Below, piece by piece: positions 17,182-26,419 of a stretch of DNA of 64,000 bases (the first letter of the stretch is position 1; every line of letters begins with the position of its first letter). The translations under genes and the position numbers were made by a program. The notes beneath the pieces are model-generated. The model worked only from the letters and a program-made list of their open reading frames with translations. It had not been told where the DNA came from and made no database searches. This stretch comes from Bacillota bacterium (GTDB lineage Bacteria; Bacillota; Clostridia; Acetivibrionales; DTU013): contig JAEZMD010000002.1 of assembly GCA_023435745.1 (NCBI GenBank), forward strand, positions 235,168 to 299,167, in the 5' to 3' direction.

Positions 17182-18351
17182 ATGAAAACGTATGAACTGA
17201 AGTATGGCTGCAACCCGCATCAAAAACCGGCGGAGATCCGGTCGGTCACAGGAGAACTGCCGTTTGAGATTCTTAACGGCAACCCGGGGTATATTAATTT
17301 TATGGATGCGCTGAACTCATGGCAGTTGGTAAAGGAGCTCAAGGCAGCGTTGAATATGCCTGCGGCAGCGTCCTTCAAGCATGTTAGTCCGGCAGGAGCA
17401 GCCTTAGGCCTGCCATTATCCGATGTTTTGAAGAAAGCATATTTTGTTGATGATACAGAACTGTCCCCGCTTGCCTGTGCCTACGCGCGTGCAAGAGGCG
17501 CTGACAGAATGTCCTCGTTTGGCGATTGGGCCGCGTTGAGCGATGTTGTGGACGTTTCAACGGCATCCATCCTGAAAAAAGAAGTGTCAGATGGCCTGAT
17601 CGCACCCGGATATACGGAGGAGGCTCTTGAGATACTGAAGAAAAAGAAGGGCGGCAAATACAACATCATCAAAATTGACCCTGCTTATGAAGCGGATGAG
17701 ATTGAGGAGAGGCTGATCTTCGGAATTGAGTTTGTGCAGAAGAAGAACAGCCATGTGCCTGGTTTTGACGACCTGAAGAATATTGCGACTGAGAACAGGG
17801 AGCTGCCGGAGCAGGCTAAAATAGACATGATCCTGGCCATGATCACTCTCAAATATACGCAGTCCAACTCGGTCTGCTATACTGCAGGCGGGCAGGTCAT
17901 CGGCTGCGGAGCGGGACAGCAGTCCAGGATCCATTGCACCAGGCTTGCAGGCGAAAAGGCGGATCTGTGGTATCTGAAGCAGCATCCGAAGATCCTTGGG
18001 CTGAAATTCAAGCAGGGATTGGGAAGGCCGGAGAGGGATAATGCCATCGATTTGTTTGTACGGGATGACACGACTGAATTTGAGCAGGGCATGCTCAATG
18101 AATTGCTTGAGGAAGCGCCTGCAAGGCTGACGCCTGATGAGAAGAAGGCCTGGCTAAGCGGCATGCAGGACATTACTTTGGGCTCTGATGCGTTTTTCCC
18201 ATTCCGGGACAACATTGACAGGGCTCGAAAAAGCGGAGTCAAATATGTGGTGCAGCCGGGCGGCTCGGTGAGGGAGGATTCTGTTATTGAGGCATGCAAC
18301 CAGTACGGAATGGTCATGTGCATGACCGGCCTTAGATTGTTCCATCACTGA
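17182..18351 (+). CDS. AICAR formyltransferase, stand-alone PurH C-domain
   Basis: 389 residues from the ATG at 17182 (AGGAGG 6 bases upstream). It matches only the transformylase part of PurH: YGCNPHQKPA at the N-terminus, SFKHVSPAGAA, the loop KYTQSNSVCYTAGGQVIGCG and AFFPFRDNIDRA near the end. It converts AICAR and 10-formyl-THF to FAICAR. The N-terminal IMP cyclohydrolase domain of bacterial PurH is absent; that step is supplied by the PurO-type gene 97 bases downstream. Controlled by the ZTP riboswitch. Confidence 0.9.
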   Translation: MKTYELKYGCNPHQKPAEIRSVTGELPFEILNGNPGYINFMDALNSWQLVKELKAALNMPAAASFKHVSPAGAALGLPLSDVLKKAYFVDDTELSPLACAYARARGADRMSSFGDWAALSDVVDVSTASILKKEVSDGLIAPGYTEEALEILKKKKGGKYNIIKIDPAYEADEIEERLIFGIEFVQKKNSHVPGFDDLKNIATENRELPEQAKIDMILAMITLKYTQSNSVCYTAGGQVIGCGAGQQSRIHCTRLAGEKADLWYLKQHPKILGLKFKQGLGRPERDNAIDLFVRDDTTEFEQGMLNELLEEAPARLTPDEKKAWLSGMQDITLGSDAFFPFRDNIDRARKSGVKYVVQPGGSVREDSVIEACNQYGMVMCMTGLRLFHH

Positions 18352-18448
18352 CAGGTGGGAGAAGAGTAAAGTGAGCAGGTTGAGATGGAGTGAATACAGA
18401 CATTATTGTGCGGATTATGCTTAACAATTACAGAAAGGACTGGCGATT

Positions 18449-19171
18449 ATGAACAAGCAGCAGCAAGCAGTCAATTATGAAATGCTGAAAACCAATACAT
18501 ACCCCGGAAGAGGGATTATCCTTGGGATGAGCCCGGATGCAAAGCACATGGTACAGGTGTATTGGATAATGGGACGAAGTGAAAACAGCAGGAACAGGAT
18601 CTTTGAAGAGGAAAACGGCTTTGTTAGGACCAAGGCCTTTGATGAAAGCAAGCTGACTGACCCTTCGCTGATCATTTATTTCCCGGCAAGGCACGAGGAT
18701 GGCCGTCACATTATCACCAACGGTGACCAGACGGATACGATATTTGAGGCAATGGCCAAAGGCGGAAGCTTTGAGGATGCGCTGAACACAAGATGCTTTG
18801 AGCCGGATGCGCCGAACTTCACGCCAAGGATTTCAGGGATTACCGACCTGAAGGATCCCCAATATGCGTACAAGCTTTCCATACTGAAATCCTATAATAA
18901 TATAGGGACTTTCTGTATCAGGAACTATTTCAATTACGAAAAGGGTATACCCGGAACCGGTCACTGCATACATACCTATGTACAGGATGGCAGCCCGATC
19001 CCATCATTTGCCGGCGAGCCATACGAACTTGAGCTGTTTGATGATATGGACGAAACTGTGCAATACTATTGGAATGCGCTGAACGAAGCCAATAAGGTGT
19101 CAATCCTTGCAAAGTATATCAGCGTCGGGGACGGTTCTTTCAAAATTAAGATCCTGAACAAAAATCAGTAG
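18449..19171 (+). CDS. IMP cyclohydrolase, PurO family
   Basis: 240 residues from the ATG at 18449 (AAAGGA upstream). The N-terminus (YPGRGIILGMSPDAKHMVQV, then YWIMGRSENSRNRIF) and middle (DPSLIIYFPARH) match PurO/IMP_cyclohyd proteins, first known from archaea. It closes the ring of FAICAR to give IMP, the last step of de novo purine synthesis, in the cytoplasm. Paired with the stand-alone transformylase it replaces the usual bifunctional PurH; co-transcription from the ZTP-controlled promoter is likely since no terminator is seen between the two genes. Confidence 0.85.
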   Translation: MNKQQQAVNYEMLKTNTYPGRGIILGMSPDAKHMVQVYWIMGRSENSRNRIFEEENGFVRTKAFDESKLTDPSLIIYFPARHEDGRHIITNGDQTDTIFEAMAKGGSFEDALNTRCFEPDAPNFTPRISGITDLKDPQYAYKLSILKSYNNIGTFCIRNYFNYEKGIPGTGHCIHTYVQDGSPIPSFAGEPYELELFDDMDETVQYYWNALNEANKVSILAKYISVGDGSFKIKILNKNQ

Positions 19172-19209
19172 ACAATTTGCAAAAATTGGATTGAGCCAGG
19201 GATTAAGTT

Positions 19210-19378
19210 GGGGGACGTTTCTTCATTTTAGGCAGGGGGACATTTCTTCATTTTAACATTTTAATATATGGGGACAGTTCATCATTCATTAACAATAGGG
19301 TGAGGAGCTGTCCTTTTTCACTACTCTTAAGTTGAGAAACCGTCCCCCTTTTTTTGCTTAAAATTGAGAACTGTCCCC
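19210..19378. repeat. GGGGAC-repeat cluster (three forward, two inverted)
   Basis: Forward copies begin at 19210 (GGGGGACGTTTCTTCATTTT), 19235 and 19270; inverted copies lie at 19332-19348 (TTGAGAAACCGTCCCCC) and 19362-19378 (AATTGAGAACTGTCCCC). Together they can fold into a long imperfect hairpin. The cluster fills most of the gap between purO and prkA and belongs to the dispersed family seen elsewhere in the window. Confidence 0.8.
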
Positions 19379-19475
19379 ATTTGCTTTACCCCGGCTTAAG
19401 CGCCTGTCCCTCAAGCTTCTGAGGCATTTTAGCACCTCCCTGCTAATATAATTAAATGTGGGGGAGGCAGAAAGG

Positions 19476-21401
19476 ATGAGTGAACGTGATATTTCCGGAA
19501 TCATACAAAAGGATAGACAGGAGAGGGTAAAGGAGCATTTTGACGGGACGTTTCTTGAATATGCGGAATTGGTCAGAAAGACTCCGGATCTGGCAATCCT
19601 TTCACATCAGCGGATGTTCAATCTGATCTCAAAGGCCGGGGTCGAGGTGGTCAAGACTGATGAGCATCCAAGATTAAGAAGAATTTACGGAAATGACGTG
19701 ATCAGAAGGTACAGGTTTTTTGAAGATTTTTATGGGATCGATAAAACGATCATGAGTATTGTCAGGTATTTCCACTCTGCGGCTATGGCGGGAGAGGAGG
19801 CCAGGCAGGTGCTTTATCTCGTCGGGCCGGTCGGCTCGGGCAAGTCATCCATCATGGAGGTATTAAAAAGAGCGCTTGAGAGGAGCACGGAAATTTTTGC
19901 GCTGAAGGGGTGTCCGATGAGGGAGGAGCCTCTTCATCTTGTGCCAAAGCATCTTCGCGGGGAATTTGAGGAGATGCTGGGCGTGAGAATTGAAGGAGAT
20001 CTCTGCCCGATCTGCCGTTACAGGCTTAAAAATGATTATAACGGGGAGTATGAGTGGTTTCCGGTGGAGAAAACAGGTTTCTCAATCAGATCGCGGAAGG
20101 GAATCGGAGTGGTATCGCCCGTTGATCCTAATAATCAGGATACCAGCGTGCTTACAGGCAGCGTTGATATTTCAAAGATTGACCTGTATCCTGAGGATGA
20201 TCCCAGGGTATTGTCGCTCAACGGTGCGTTTAATGTTGGAAACAGAGGGATTGTGGAGTTTATTGAGGTATTCAAGAATGAGACTGAATATCTGCACACT
20301 ATGATCACCGCAACACAGGAAAAATCGATCCCCTCGCCGGGGAAGGGTTCGATGATCTATTTCGACGGTGTGATACTGGCGCATTCCAATGAAGCGGAAT
20401 GGAACAAATTCAAATCCGATCATACCAACGAGGCCATCCTTGACAGGATTGTAAAAATCGAAATTCCTTATTGCCTCGAGCTGAACGAAGAAATCAAGAT
20501 TTATGAAAAGATGCTCAGAAAGAGCAGATTCAACGCACACATTGCACCGCACACCATTGAAGTGGCTTCCATGTTCGCCATTATGACCCGACTCGCACCG
20601 TCATCCAAGGTGGATTTGATGACAAAGCTGAGGATCTACAATGGGGAAGAGATCGTTGAAAAAGGAATGACACGTAAAATTGATATTCTGGAATTAAAGG
20701 ATGAGGCTTCCCGGGAAGGTATGACAGGCATTTCCACCAGATTCATCATGAAGGCGCTGGACATGGCGCTGTCCGAGTCGGAGCATGACTGTATCAATCC
20801 AATCTGTGTGATTGAAACGATCATCAAGTCGGTCAGAGATCTTGCGGTTAGTGATGAGGAGAAAAGCAAGTATGTGAGATTCATGCAGGACGCGATCAAG
20901 AAGGAGTACAACAAGATTCTCGAGAGAGAGGTCACAAAGGCGTTCATTTATGGCTACAGGGAGCAGGCAGAGAGCCTTTTCAACAATTATCTCGATCATT
21001 CCGAGGCGTTTATCAACAAAACAAGGCTAAAGGATCCTAATACCGGTGAGGAACTGGAACCGGACGAGCGGTTTATGAGATCCATCGAGGAGCAGATTGG
21101 GATAACGGAAGCCTCGGCAAAGGGCTTTCGTGCAGATGTGACAGCTTACATGTTTTTTGTTCTGCGAAATGGAGGTAAGCTGGACTATAACAGTTATGAA
21201 CCTCTGAAGGAGGCAATTGAAAAGAAGCTGACGGTTTCTGTAAAGGAGCTCAGCAGGATCGTTACCCGGGCCAAGGTGCGGGATGAAGAGCAGGACAGAA
21301 AATATAACGCCATGGTGGAGGAAATGAAGCGCAACGGGTATTGCGATCATTGCTGCAATGTTGTATTAAAATACGGCGCGAACAACCTGTGGAAGGATTA
21401 A
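19476..21401 (+). CDS. prkA: PrkA family serine protein kinase
   Basis: 641 residues from the ATG at 19476 (GGGAGG about 9 bases upstream; a GTG at 19458 is in frame). The PrkA AAA domain is evident: Walker A GPVGSGKSS (about 117-125), the cysteine pair CPICRY, and DGVILAHSNEAEWNKF; the C-terminal half matches the PrkA kinase-like region. Family knowledge: PrkA localises to the spore coat region and influences sporulation; E. coli YeaG is the homologue. It forms a three-gene cluster with yhbH and spoVR, an arrangement kept across many bacteria. Confidence 0.95.
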   Translation: MSERDISGIIQKDRQERVKEHFDGTFLEYAELVRKTPDLAILSHQRMFNLISKAGVEVVKTDEHPRLRRIYGNDVIRRYRFFEDFYGIDKTIMSIVRYFHSAAMAGEEARQVLYLVGPVGSGKSSIMEVLKRALERSTEIFALKGCPMREEPLHLVPKHLRGEFEEMLGVRIEGDLCPICRYRLKNDYNGEYEWFPVEKTGFSIRSRKGIGVVSPVDPNNQDTSVLTGSVDISKIDLYPEDDPRVLSLNGAFNVGNRGIVEFIEVFKNETEYLHTMITATQEKSIPSPGKGSMIYFDGVILAHSNEAEWNKFKSDHTNEAILDRIVKIEIPYCLELNEEIKIYEKMLRKSRFNAHIAPHTIEVASMFAIMTRLAPSSKVDLMTKLRIYNGEEIVEKGMTRKIDILELKDEASREGMTGISTRFIMKALDMALSESEHDCINPICVIETIIKSVRDLAVSDEEKSKYVRFMQDAIKKEYNKILEREVTKAFIYGYREQAESLFNNYLDHSEAFINKTRLKDPNTGEELEPDERFMRSIEEQIGITEASAKGFRADVTAYMFFVLRNGGKLDYNSYEPLKEAIEKKLTVSVKELSRIVTRAKVRDEEQDRKYNAMVEEMKRNGYCDHCCNVVLKYGANNLWKD

Positions 21402-21405
21402 TGAT

Positions 21406-22593
21406 ATGGCGATAATCAGGGAGTATGACACAAGCGGAAGAGAAAGATCGGCAGAGGACCGGCGCAGACATAAGGAACTGATAGAGGAATCCATCAGGAA
21501 AAATATCGGTAATATCATATCCGAGGAGAGCATTATTGGACAGAGCGGAAATAAAAAGATCAAGATCCCGGTTAAGGGGATCAAGGAGTATAGCTTCATA
21601 TACGGGAAGAACAAGCGCGGCGCAGCTGCCGGGGACGGGGACGAAAGACGAGGCGACGTGGTAGGCGAGGACGCGGAGGGCAAGGATTACGGGCATGGCG
21701 GCGCAGGTGATCAGGAGGGCGAGGAGATTTATGAGACTGAGATCACCATTGAAGAGCTTGTAAATTATCTATTCGATGATCTTGATCTGCCGGACCTTGA
21801 TAGGCGGCGGCTTTCAGAGACGGAGTCGGACAAGAGCTTCAGAAGGCTCGGATACCAGCGAAAGGGAATCCCGATGAGGCTTGCCAAAAGAAAAACAGTC
21901 ATAGAGAAGATAAAGCGAAAGCAGTCATTTCAAAGAAACACACAGTCCAATCAGGAAAATGATCAGCTACCTCCGGGAAGCGATCAGAGATTTCCGTTCA
22001 CGGAGGATGATTTGCGGTTCCGAAGGCTTAGAGAAAGCCGCAGGAAGGATTTTAACGCGGTGGTTATTTGTATTATGGATGTTTCAGGCTCCATGGATCA
22101 GACGAAAAAGTACATGGCAAGGAGCTTCTATTTTCTGCTTTACCAGTTTCTCAAGCAAAGATATTCACATGTAGAGGTTGTGTTTATCGCGCACACTACT
22201 ACAGCGAAAGAGGTCGGAGAGGTGGAGTTTTTTCACAGGGGTGAATCCGGAGGCACCTATATCAGCAGCGGGTATGAAAAAGCGCTGGAGATTATTGAAC
22301 AGCGCTACAACCCAAAGAACTGGAACGTATATGCCTTTCATTGCAGCGACGGGGACAACTGGACGGAGGACAACAATAAGGCTGTCAGTATGGCTGCAAG
22401 GCTTTGTGAGGTTTGTAATCTGTTCGGCTACGGAGAGATTATTCCAGGCTATTATTTTGCAGGAAGTACGGTAAAATCAGAATTTCTCAGGAATATCCAT
22501 GCGGATAATTTCATAATCGTCACAATGACGCGCAAAGAGGATATAGTTTCAGGGCTGAAACGGCTTCTGGAGAAAGACGGAGAGAGCGGATGA
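21406..22593 (+). CDS. yhbH: Sporulation protein YhbH (DUF444)
   Basis: 395 residues starting 4 bases after the prkA stop. It has the basic, low-complexity N-terminal half usual for the family (with an Asp/Glu/Gly-rich stretch about residues 70-105) and a von Willebrand-like C-terminal half: CIMDVSGSMDQTKKYMARSF is the MIDAS-type DxSxS motif. The DUF444/YeaH-YhbH family acts with PrkA; in Bacillus the gene is needed for normal sporulation. Translationally close to prkA, so one operon. Confidence 0.9.
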   Translation: MAIIREYDTSGRERSAEDRRRHKELIEESIRKNIGNIISEESIIGQSGNKKIKIPVKGIKEYSFIYGKNKRGAAAGDGDERRGDVVGEDAEGKDYGHGGAGDQEGEEIYETEITIEELVNYLFDDLDLPDLDRRRLSETESDKSFRRLGYQRKGIPMRLAKRKTVIEKIKRKQSFQRNTQSNQENDQLPPGSDQRFPFTEDDLRFRRLRESRRKDFNAVVICIMDVSGSMDQTKKYMARSFYFLLYQFLKQRYSHVEVVFIAHTTTAKEVGEVEFFHRGESGGTYISSGYEKALEIIEQRYNPKNWNVYAFHCSDGDNWTEDNNKAVSMAARLCEVCNLFGYGEIIPGYYFAGSTVKSEFLRNIHADNFIIVTMTRKEDIVSGLKRLLEKDGESG

Positions 22594-22670
22594 GATGGGA
22601 GAAAAGAGCGGATAACACAGAAAGAGATCAGGGTGCGGGTAACAGACAGAGCAGTAATGGAGAGTGAGCA

Positions 22671-24083
22671 ATGGCGGACTATAGCATGAATGAGTTAAAA
22701 CAATGGAATGAACGGATAGAGGAGCTGGTTCATGAGGAAAAGCTCCATTGCTACGAACAGGAATTCGAACTGGTAAGCTATGAAGAAATGAATGCATATG
22801 AGGCTTATTCCGGCATGCCGTCCCATTATCCCCATTGGAGCTTTGGCAAGGCGTATGAGCGGATCAGGACCTTCAACAGATACAATATTACCGGGCTACC
22901 ATATGAAATGGTTATCAATTCAAACCCCTGCATCGCCTACCTTATGAAGGATAATTCGCTATTACTTCAGATGCTTACAATGGCTCACGTTTACGGACAT
23001 AATGATTTTTTCAGAAATAACAGGCTGTTTGCGTCAGGGACCAAGGCCGGGTATACAGTTGAAATGTTTAAAAATCATGCTGCCAGGATACGAGAATATA
23101 TTGGTGATCCGAGCATCGGGTATGCCAGGGTTGAGCGGATTATCAACGCTGCGCATGCTTTGAGATACCAGTGTGCAAGGACAATCGGCGCCAGGAGGCT
23201 GGAATATGAGGAGACAAAAAAACGGCTCTTTGATCAGAGCTGCAGGGCTGTCAGGAAGAAGCAGGAGAACAGCTGGGCGTATAAGAACCAGCTGGATGGA
23301 GTTTGGACGGATCACAGCCAGTTGGAGCAGGAGTTAAAGCGGATCCCACCGGAGCCTGAGGAGGATATGCTCTTTTTCCTGGTTAAATACGCAAAGCTCA
23401 GCGAATGGGAGAAGGATGTCGTTGATATTGTAAGGGAAGAGACGCTTTATTTTATTCCTCAGATCGAGACAAAGATAATGAATGAGGGATGGGCAAGCTA
23501 CTGGCACTACATATTGCTGAGCAAGCTGAATCTGCCGCAGCAGCTTCATTTCGAATTTCTAAGAAGGCATAATCAGGTGGTAAAGCCCTTCGAGGGAAGG
23601 CTCAACCCATACTTTCTCGGCTTTAAAATTTTTGAGGATATCCGGCAGAAAAACCCGAATGAACCGGATAAGATTTTTGAGGCGCGGGAAATAGAAAGGG
23701 ATGAATCCTTTATCAGAAGGTACCTGACAAAGGAGCTTTGCAGTGAGCTGAACCTGTATGAGTATGAAAAGGAGGGCAACGAATATATCGTAACTGAGAT
23801 AGCTGATGAAGAGGGATGGATGAAAATCAGAGATACAATAGCTTCCGGCTCGGGTCTTGGAGGAATTCCTGTTATTCGGATCACGGACTGGAATCAGAAG
23901 GACAATACGTTGCTGCTGGAGCACATTTTTGACGGAAGAGAACTGGAAATGCAGTATGCAAATGAGACCCTCAAGCATTTTGTGGACATTTGGGACGGGA
24001 AGGTCATGCTAAATACGGAGTCGGATGGAAAGAAAATGACTCTTCTATGCGATGAAGAGAAAAGAGTTGTTGTGATTAAATAG
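22671..24083 (+). CDS. spoVR: Stage V sporulation protein R (SpoVR)
   Basis: 470 residues from the ATG at 22671 with GGAGAG upstream. Hallmarks of SpoVR include PHWSFGKAYE, NPCIAYLMK, MAHVYGHNDFF, and NEGWASYWHYI with conserved histidines and glutamates resembling a metal site. Family knowledge: needed for spore cortex formation in Bacillus, but also conserved in non-sporulating bacteria where it works with YeaG/YeaH. Third gene of the prkA-yhbH-spoVR set. Confidence 0.95.
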   Translation: MADYSMNELKQWNERIEELVHEEKLHCYEQEFELVSYEEMNAYEAYSGMPSHYPHWSFGKAYERIRTFNRYNITGLPYEMVINSNPCIAYLMKDNSLLLQMLTMAHVYGHNDFFRNNRLFASGTKAGYTVEMFKNHAARIREYIGDPSIGYARVERIINAAHALRYQCARTIGARRLEYEETKKRLFDQSCRAVRKKQENSWAYKNQLDGVWTDHSQLEQELKRIPPEPEEDMLFFLVKYAKLSEWEKDVVDIVREETLYFIPQIETKIMNEGWASYWHYILLSKLNLPQQLHFEFLRRHNQVVKPFEGRLNPYFLGFKIFEDIRQKNPNEPDKIFEAREIERDESFIRRYLTKELCSELNLYEYEKEGNEYIVTEIADEEGWMKIRDTIASGSGLGGIPVIRITDWNQKDNTLLLEHIFDGRELEMQYANETLKHFVDIWDGKVMLNTESDGKKMTLLCDEEKRVVVIK

Positions 24084-24132
24084 GTAACGGTGAGAGGTCA
24101 GAACGATGAGGCTTCTTTCAGCAAAGTGGTGG

Positions 24133-24161
24133 TTGACGGATGAGGGTTTAAGTTTTATAAT
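24133..24161 (+). promoter_or_regulatory. Promoter of tRNA-Val
   Basis: TTGACG (24133-24138), 17-base spacer, TATAAT (24156-24161), 37 bases before the mature tRNA 5' end. Confidence 0.75.
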
Positions 24162-24198
24162 AAAAGCACATGAAAAAGCACTTGCTAAAAGCATATTC

Positions 24199-24273
24199 GG
24201 GGGATTAACTCAGCGGGAGAGTGCTACCTTCACACGGTAGAAGTCACTGGTTCGAACCCAGTATTCCCCACCA
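24199..24273 (+). tRNA. tRNA-Val (CAC)
   Basis: Full cloverleaf: acceptor GGGGGAT pairs with ATTCCCC (one G-U), D arm ACTC/GAGT, anticodon stem CTACC/GGTAG with loop TTCACAC (anticodon CAC), T arm ACTGG-TTCGAAC-CCAGT, discriminator A and encoded CCA. It has its own promoter and terminator. Confidence 0.95.
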
Positions 24274-24309
24274 AGGAGTCGGCTTTGCAAAGCAAAACGA
24301 TCTCACTGT

Positions 24310-24340
24310 GAAAAGCCCTTGACACCAGGGGCTTTTCATT
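24310..24340 (+). terminator. Terminator after tRNA-Val
   Basis: GAAAAGCCC and GGGCTTTTC form a 9-bp stem around a short loop, 37 bases after the tRNA. Confidence 0.7.
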
Positions 24341-24536
24341 GTGTATAAGCCTGACGAAATCAGACCGTGCGCGGTGCGATGCCGGACTGTTTTTCTGCAC
24401 TTATATGGAGACTAAACAGGCGGATTGTGGTAAAATGAATGGAAGAGCAATTTGCAAAATCTCTAAGCGACCTGGTGCGGTGCGATCAATTAATAAATGG
24501 AAGCGCTAAATGAAGAGGTAAGTGAGGTCTTTACCA

Positions 24537-25556
24537 ATGAAAAAGTTTATTTTCATCCTGTTTATAATCGTGCTGTTGTTTACCGCATGCTCTTCCGATC
24601 CCGGAAATGGCAGCGGAACGGAAACCTCTGTGCCGGATAGTACTGAGTCGCAGACTAATGCAAGCGCTTCAAAGTCTTTGGACGGAGAAATCAGGTTTTA
24701 TCCCACTTATGATGAGAATTATAAAACCGGACACAATGAGATGTTTGATTTCTGGTTTGACATCCCGCTTGACTGGAATGCAGTCGACCAAACGGAGGAT
24801 GGTTCCGCATATAACATTGTATCAGGAAATGACAGGGTGGAAATCAGGATTTACGGTTTGCTGATCAACGAGGAAAATAAAGATGAGGACGGATTTCTTG
24901 CTTCACTGGCGGGCAGCAATGGAACCGTGTCGGAGTTTATTTTCAGAGATGGATGGGTCGGAACACAGATTAAAGTATCAGATACGGAGGAATACTATTT
25001 GCGGGTGGATGGCGACAGTTATCTGATTCTTCATATCAATGCCGATAAAGATCCCGGATGGATGGCAAAAAATGAAGAGAAGCTGCGTTATGTGGCTTTG
25101 AGTGCGAGAACGACACAGGAAAGCTATGGGAGAAATACCGCGCAGGAGAATACAATAACACTGGAGGACCTCCAACTGGGCGGTATTACTGTCGGCATTT
25201 CATATGACGATTTGTTGGAGACTTTGGGACAGATGCCTGAGGATGAAGTTTTGGAAGAGTACGATGGGCTATCGGTGCGGACGCTGTTTTTCGCTGACGG
25301 GACACAGGTCTATGTAGTGGGCGATATTATCTATACGGTCAATATCACCAGCCCGGACTATGAAACTCCGAGGGGCCTCAAGACAGGAGATAGCGAGGAA
25401 CGTCTGCAGGAATTGTACGGGGAGCCGTCAACAAAAGCTGATGGGATATGGGGATATCATTACAATGGATACGAATTATTCACAGCAGTAGTGGAAGAGG
25501 GTATTGTGACTCAGATACAAATTGATTACGGCGCAGGGGAAAAAACAATTTATTAA
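24537..25556 (+). CDS. Putative lipoprotein of unknown function
   Basis: 339 residues from the ATG at 24537 (GAGG about 9 bases upstream; GTG at 24522 in frame). A type II signal peptide ends in the lipobox FTAC with the acylated cysteine at residue 18, followed by a Ser/Thr/Gly-rich linker. No catalytic motif is recognised. The second half (LQLGGITVGISYDDLLETLG, then GLKTGDSEERLQELYGEPS) repeats a short G-x-T/S-x-x-x-L-x-x-x-x-G unit like the SmpA/BamE or DUF4309-type fold found in Firmicutes lipoproteins. Likely anchored outside the membrane. Confidence 0.75.
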   Translation: MKKFIFILFIIVLLFTACSSDPGNGSGTETSVPDSTESQTNASASKSLDGEIRFYPTYDENYKTGHNEMFDFWFDIPLDWNAVDQTEDGSAYNIVSGNDRVEIRIYGLLINEENKDEDGFLASLAGSNGTVSEFIFRDGWVGTQIKVSDTEEYYLRVDGDSYLILHINADKDPGWMAKNEEKLRYVALSARTTQESYGRNTAQENTITLEDLQLGGITVGISYDDLLETLGQMPEDEVLEEYDGLSVRTLFFADGTQVYVVGDIIYTVNITSPDYETPRGLKTGDSEERLQELYGEPSTKADGIWGYHYNGYELFTAVVEEGIVTQIQIDYGAGEKTIY

Positions 25557-25571
25557 TCGAGGAGAAAATTC

Positions 25572-26399
25572 GTGCAAAATACTTTGGAACAGATACAAAT
25601 CGCTGCAGAACATATATTGGGCAGGATAGGCGGGAAGCCGCAGATAGGCATTATTCTGGGCAGCGGGCTTGGACCTTTGGTGAATGCACTCGAGCAGCCT
25701 GCAGAGATCGATTACAGTGAGATACCGGGCTTTCCGCAAACAACAGTGGAAGGACACGCAGGCAAGCTGGTGTATGGGAAACTGGCCGGGAAACAGGTGC
25801 TTGTCATGAAAGGCCGGTTCCACCTATATGAGGGATATGATGTTTCTCAGGTCGTTTTCCACGTCCGCGTATTCAATCTTCTCGGAATCAAAAACCTGCT
25901 GGTCACAAACGCGGCCGGTGGTATAAATACTGGCTATACAGCTGGTGACCTTATGCTTATTACCGATCATATCAGTTTTTTTGCACCGTCACCGTTAAGA
26001 GGGAGCAACCTTGATGAATTTGGCGTAAGGTTTCCTGATATGTGCAATGCTTATGACCGTGATTTAATCACTATCGCACAGAAAACAGCGAACGAAGAGG
26101 GAATTCCGCTCAAGCAGGGAATATATGCTTTTGCCCAGGGGCCTATGTTTGAGACTCCTGCTGAAATCAGAGCATTGCGTGTTCTTGGTGCGGATGCGGT
26201 TGGAATGTCGACAGTGCCGGAGGTAATCGTAGCTCGCCATTGCGGCATGAAGGTCTTAGGTATATCCTGCATTACCAACATGGCAGCAGGTGTTTTGGAG
26301 GAGACGCTCAATCACAATGAGGTCATGGAAACTGCGGATAGAGTAGGGAAGAGCTTTAGAGCTCTGGTGGCCGGGATTGCAGCCCGTTGGCCGGTTTAG
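25572..26399 (+). CDS. Purine nucleoside phosphorylase (PNP family 2)
   Basis: 275 residues from a GTG at 25572 with GAGGAG upstream. Motifs of trimeric PNP/MTAP enzymes are present: GIILGSGLGPL (phosphate loop), VEGHAGKLVYG, MKGRFHLYEGY, TNAAGGIN and GMSTVPEVIVARHCGMKVLG. It cleaves guanosine or inosine with phosphate to base and ribose-1-phosphate. It converges with the PP2C-Nudix gene. Fits the purine theme of the window. Confidence 0.9.
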   Translation: MQNTLEQIQIAAEHILGRIGGKPQIGIILGSGLGPLVNALEQPAEIDYSEIPGFPQTTVEGHAGKLVYGKLAGKQVLVMKGRFHLYEGYDVSQVVFHVRVFNLLGIKNLLVTNAAGGINTGYTAGDLMLITDHISFFAPSPLRGSNLDEFGVRFPDMCNAYDRDLITIAQKTANEEGIPLKQGIYAFAQGPMFETPAEIRALRVLGADAVGMSTVPEVIVARHCGMKVLGISCITNMAAGVLEETLNHNEVMETADRVGKSFRALVAGIAARWPV

Positions 26400-26419
26400 A
26401 GACAGCACAATAATCACAT

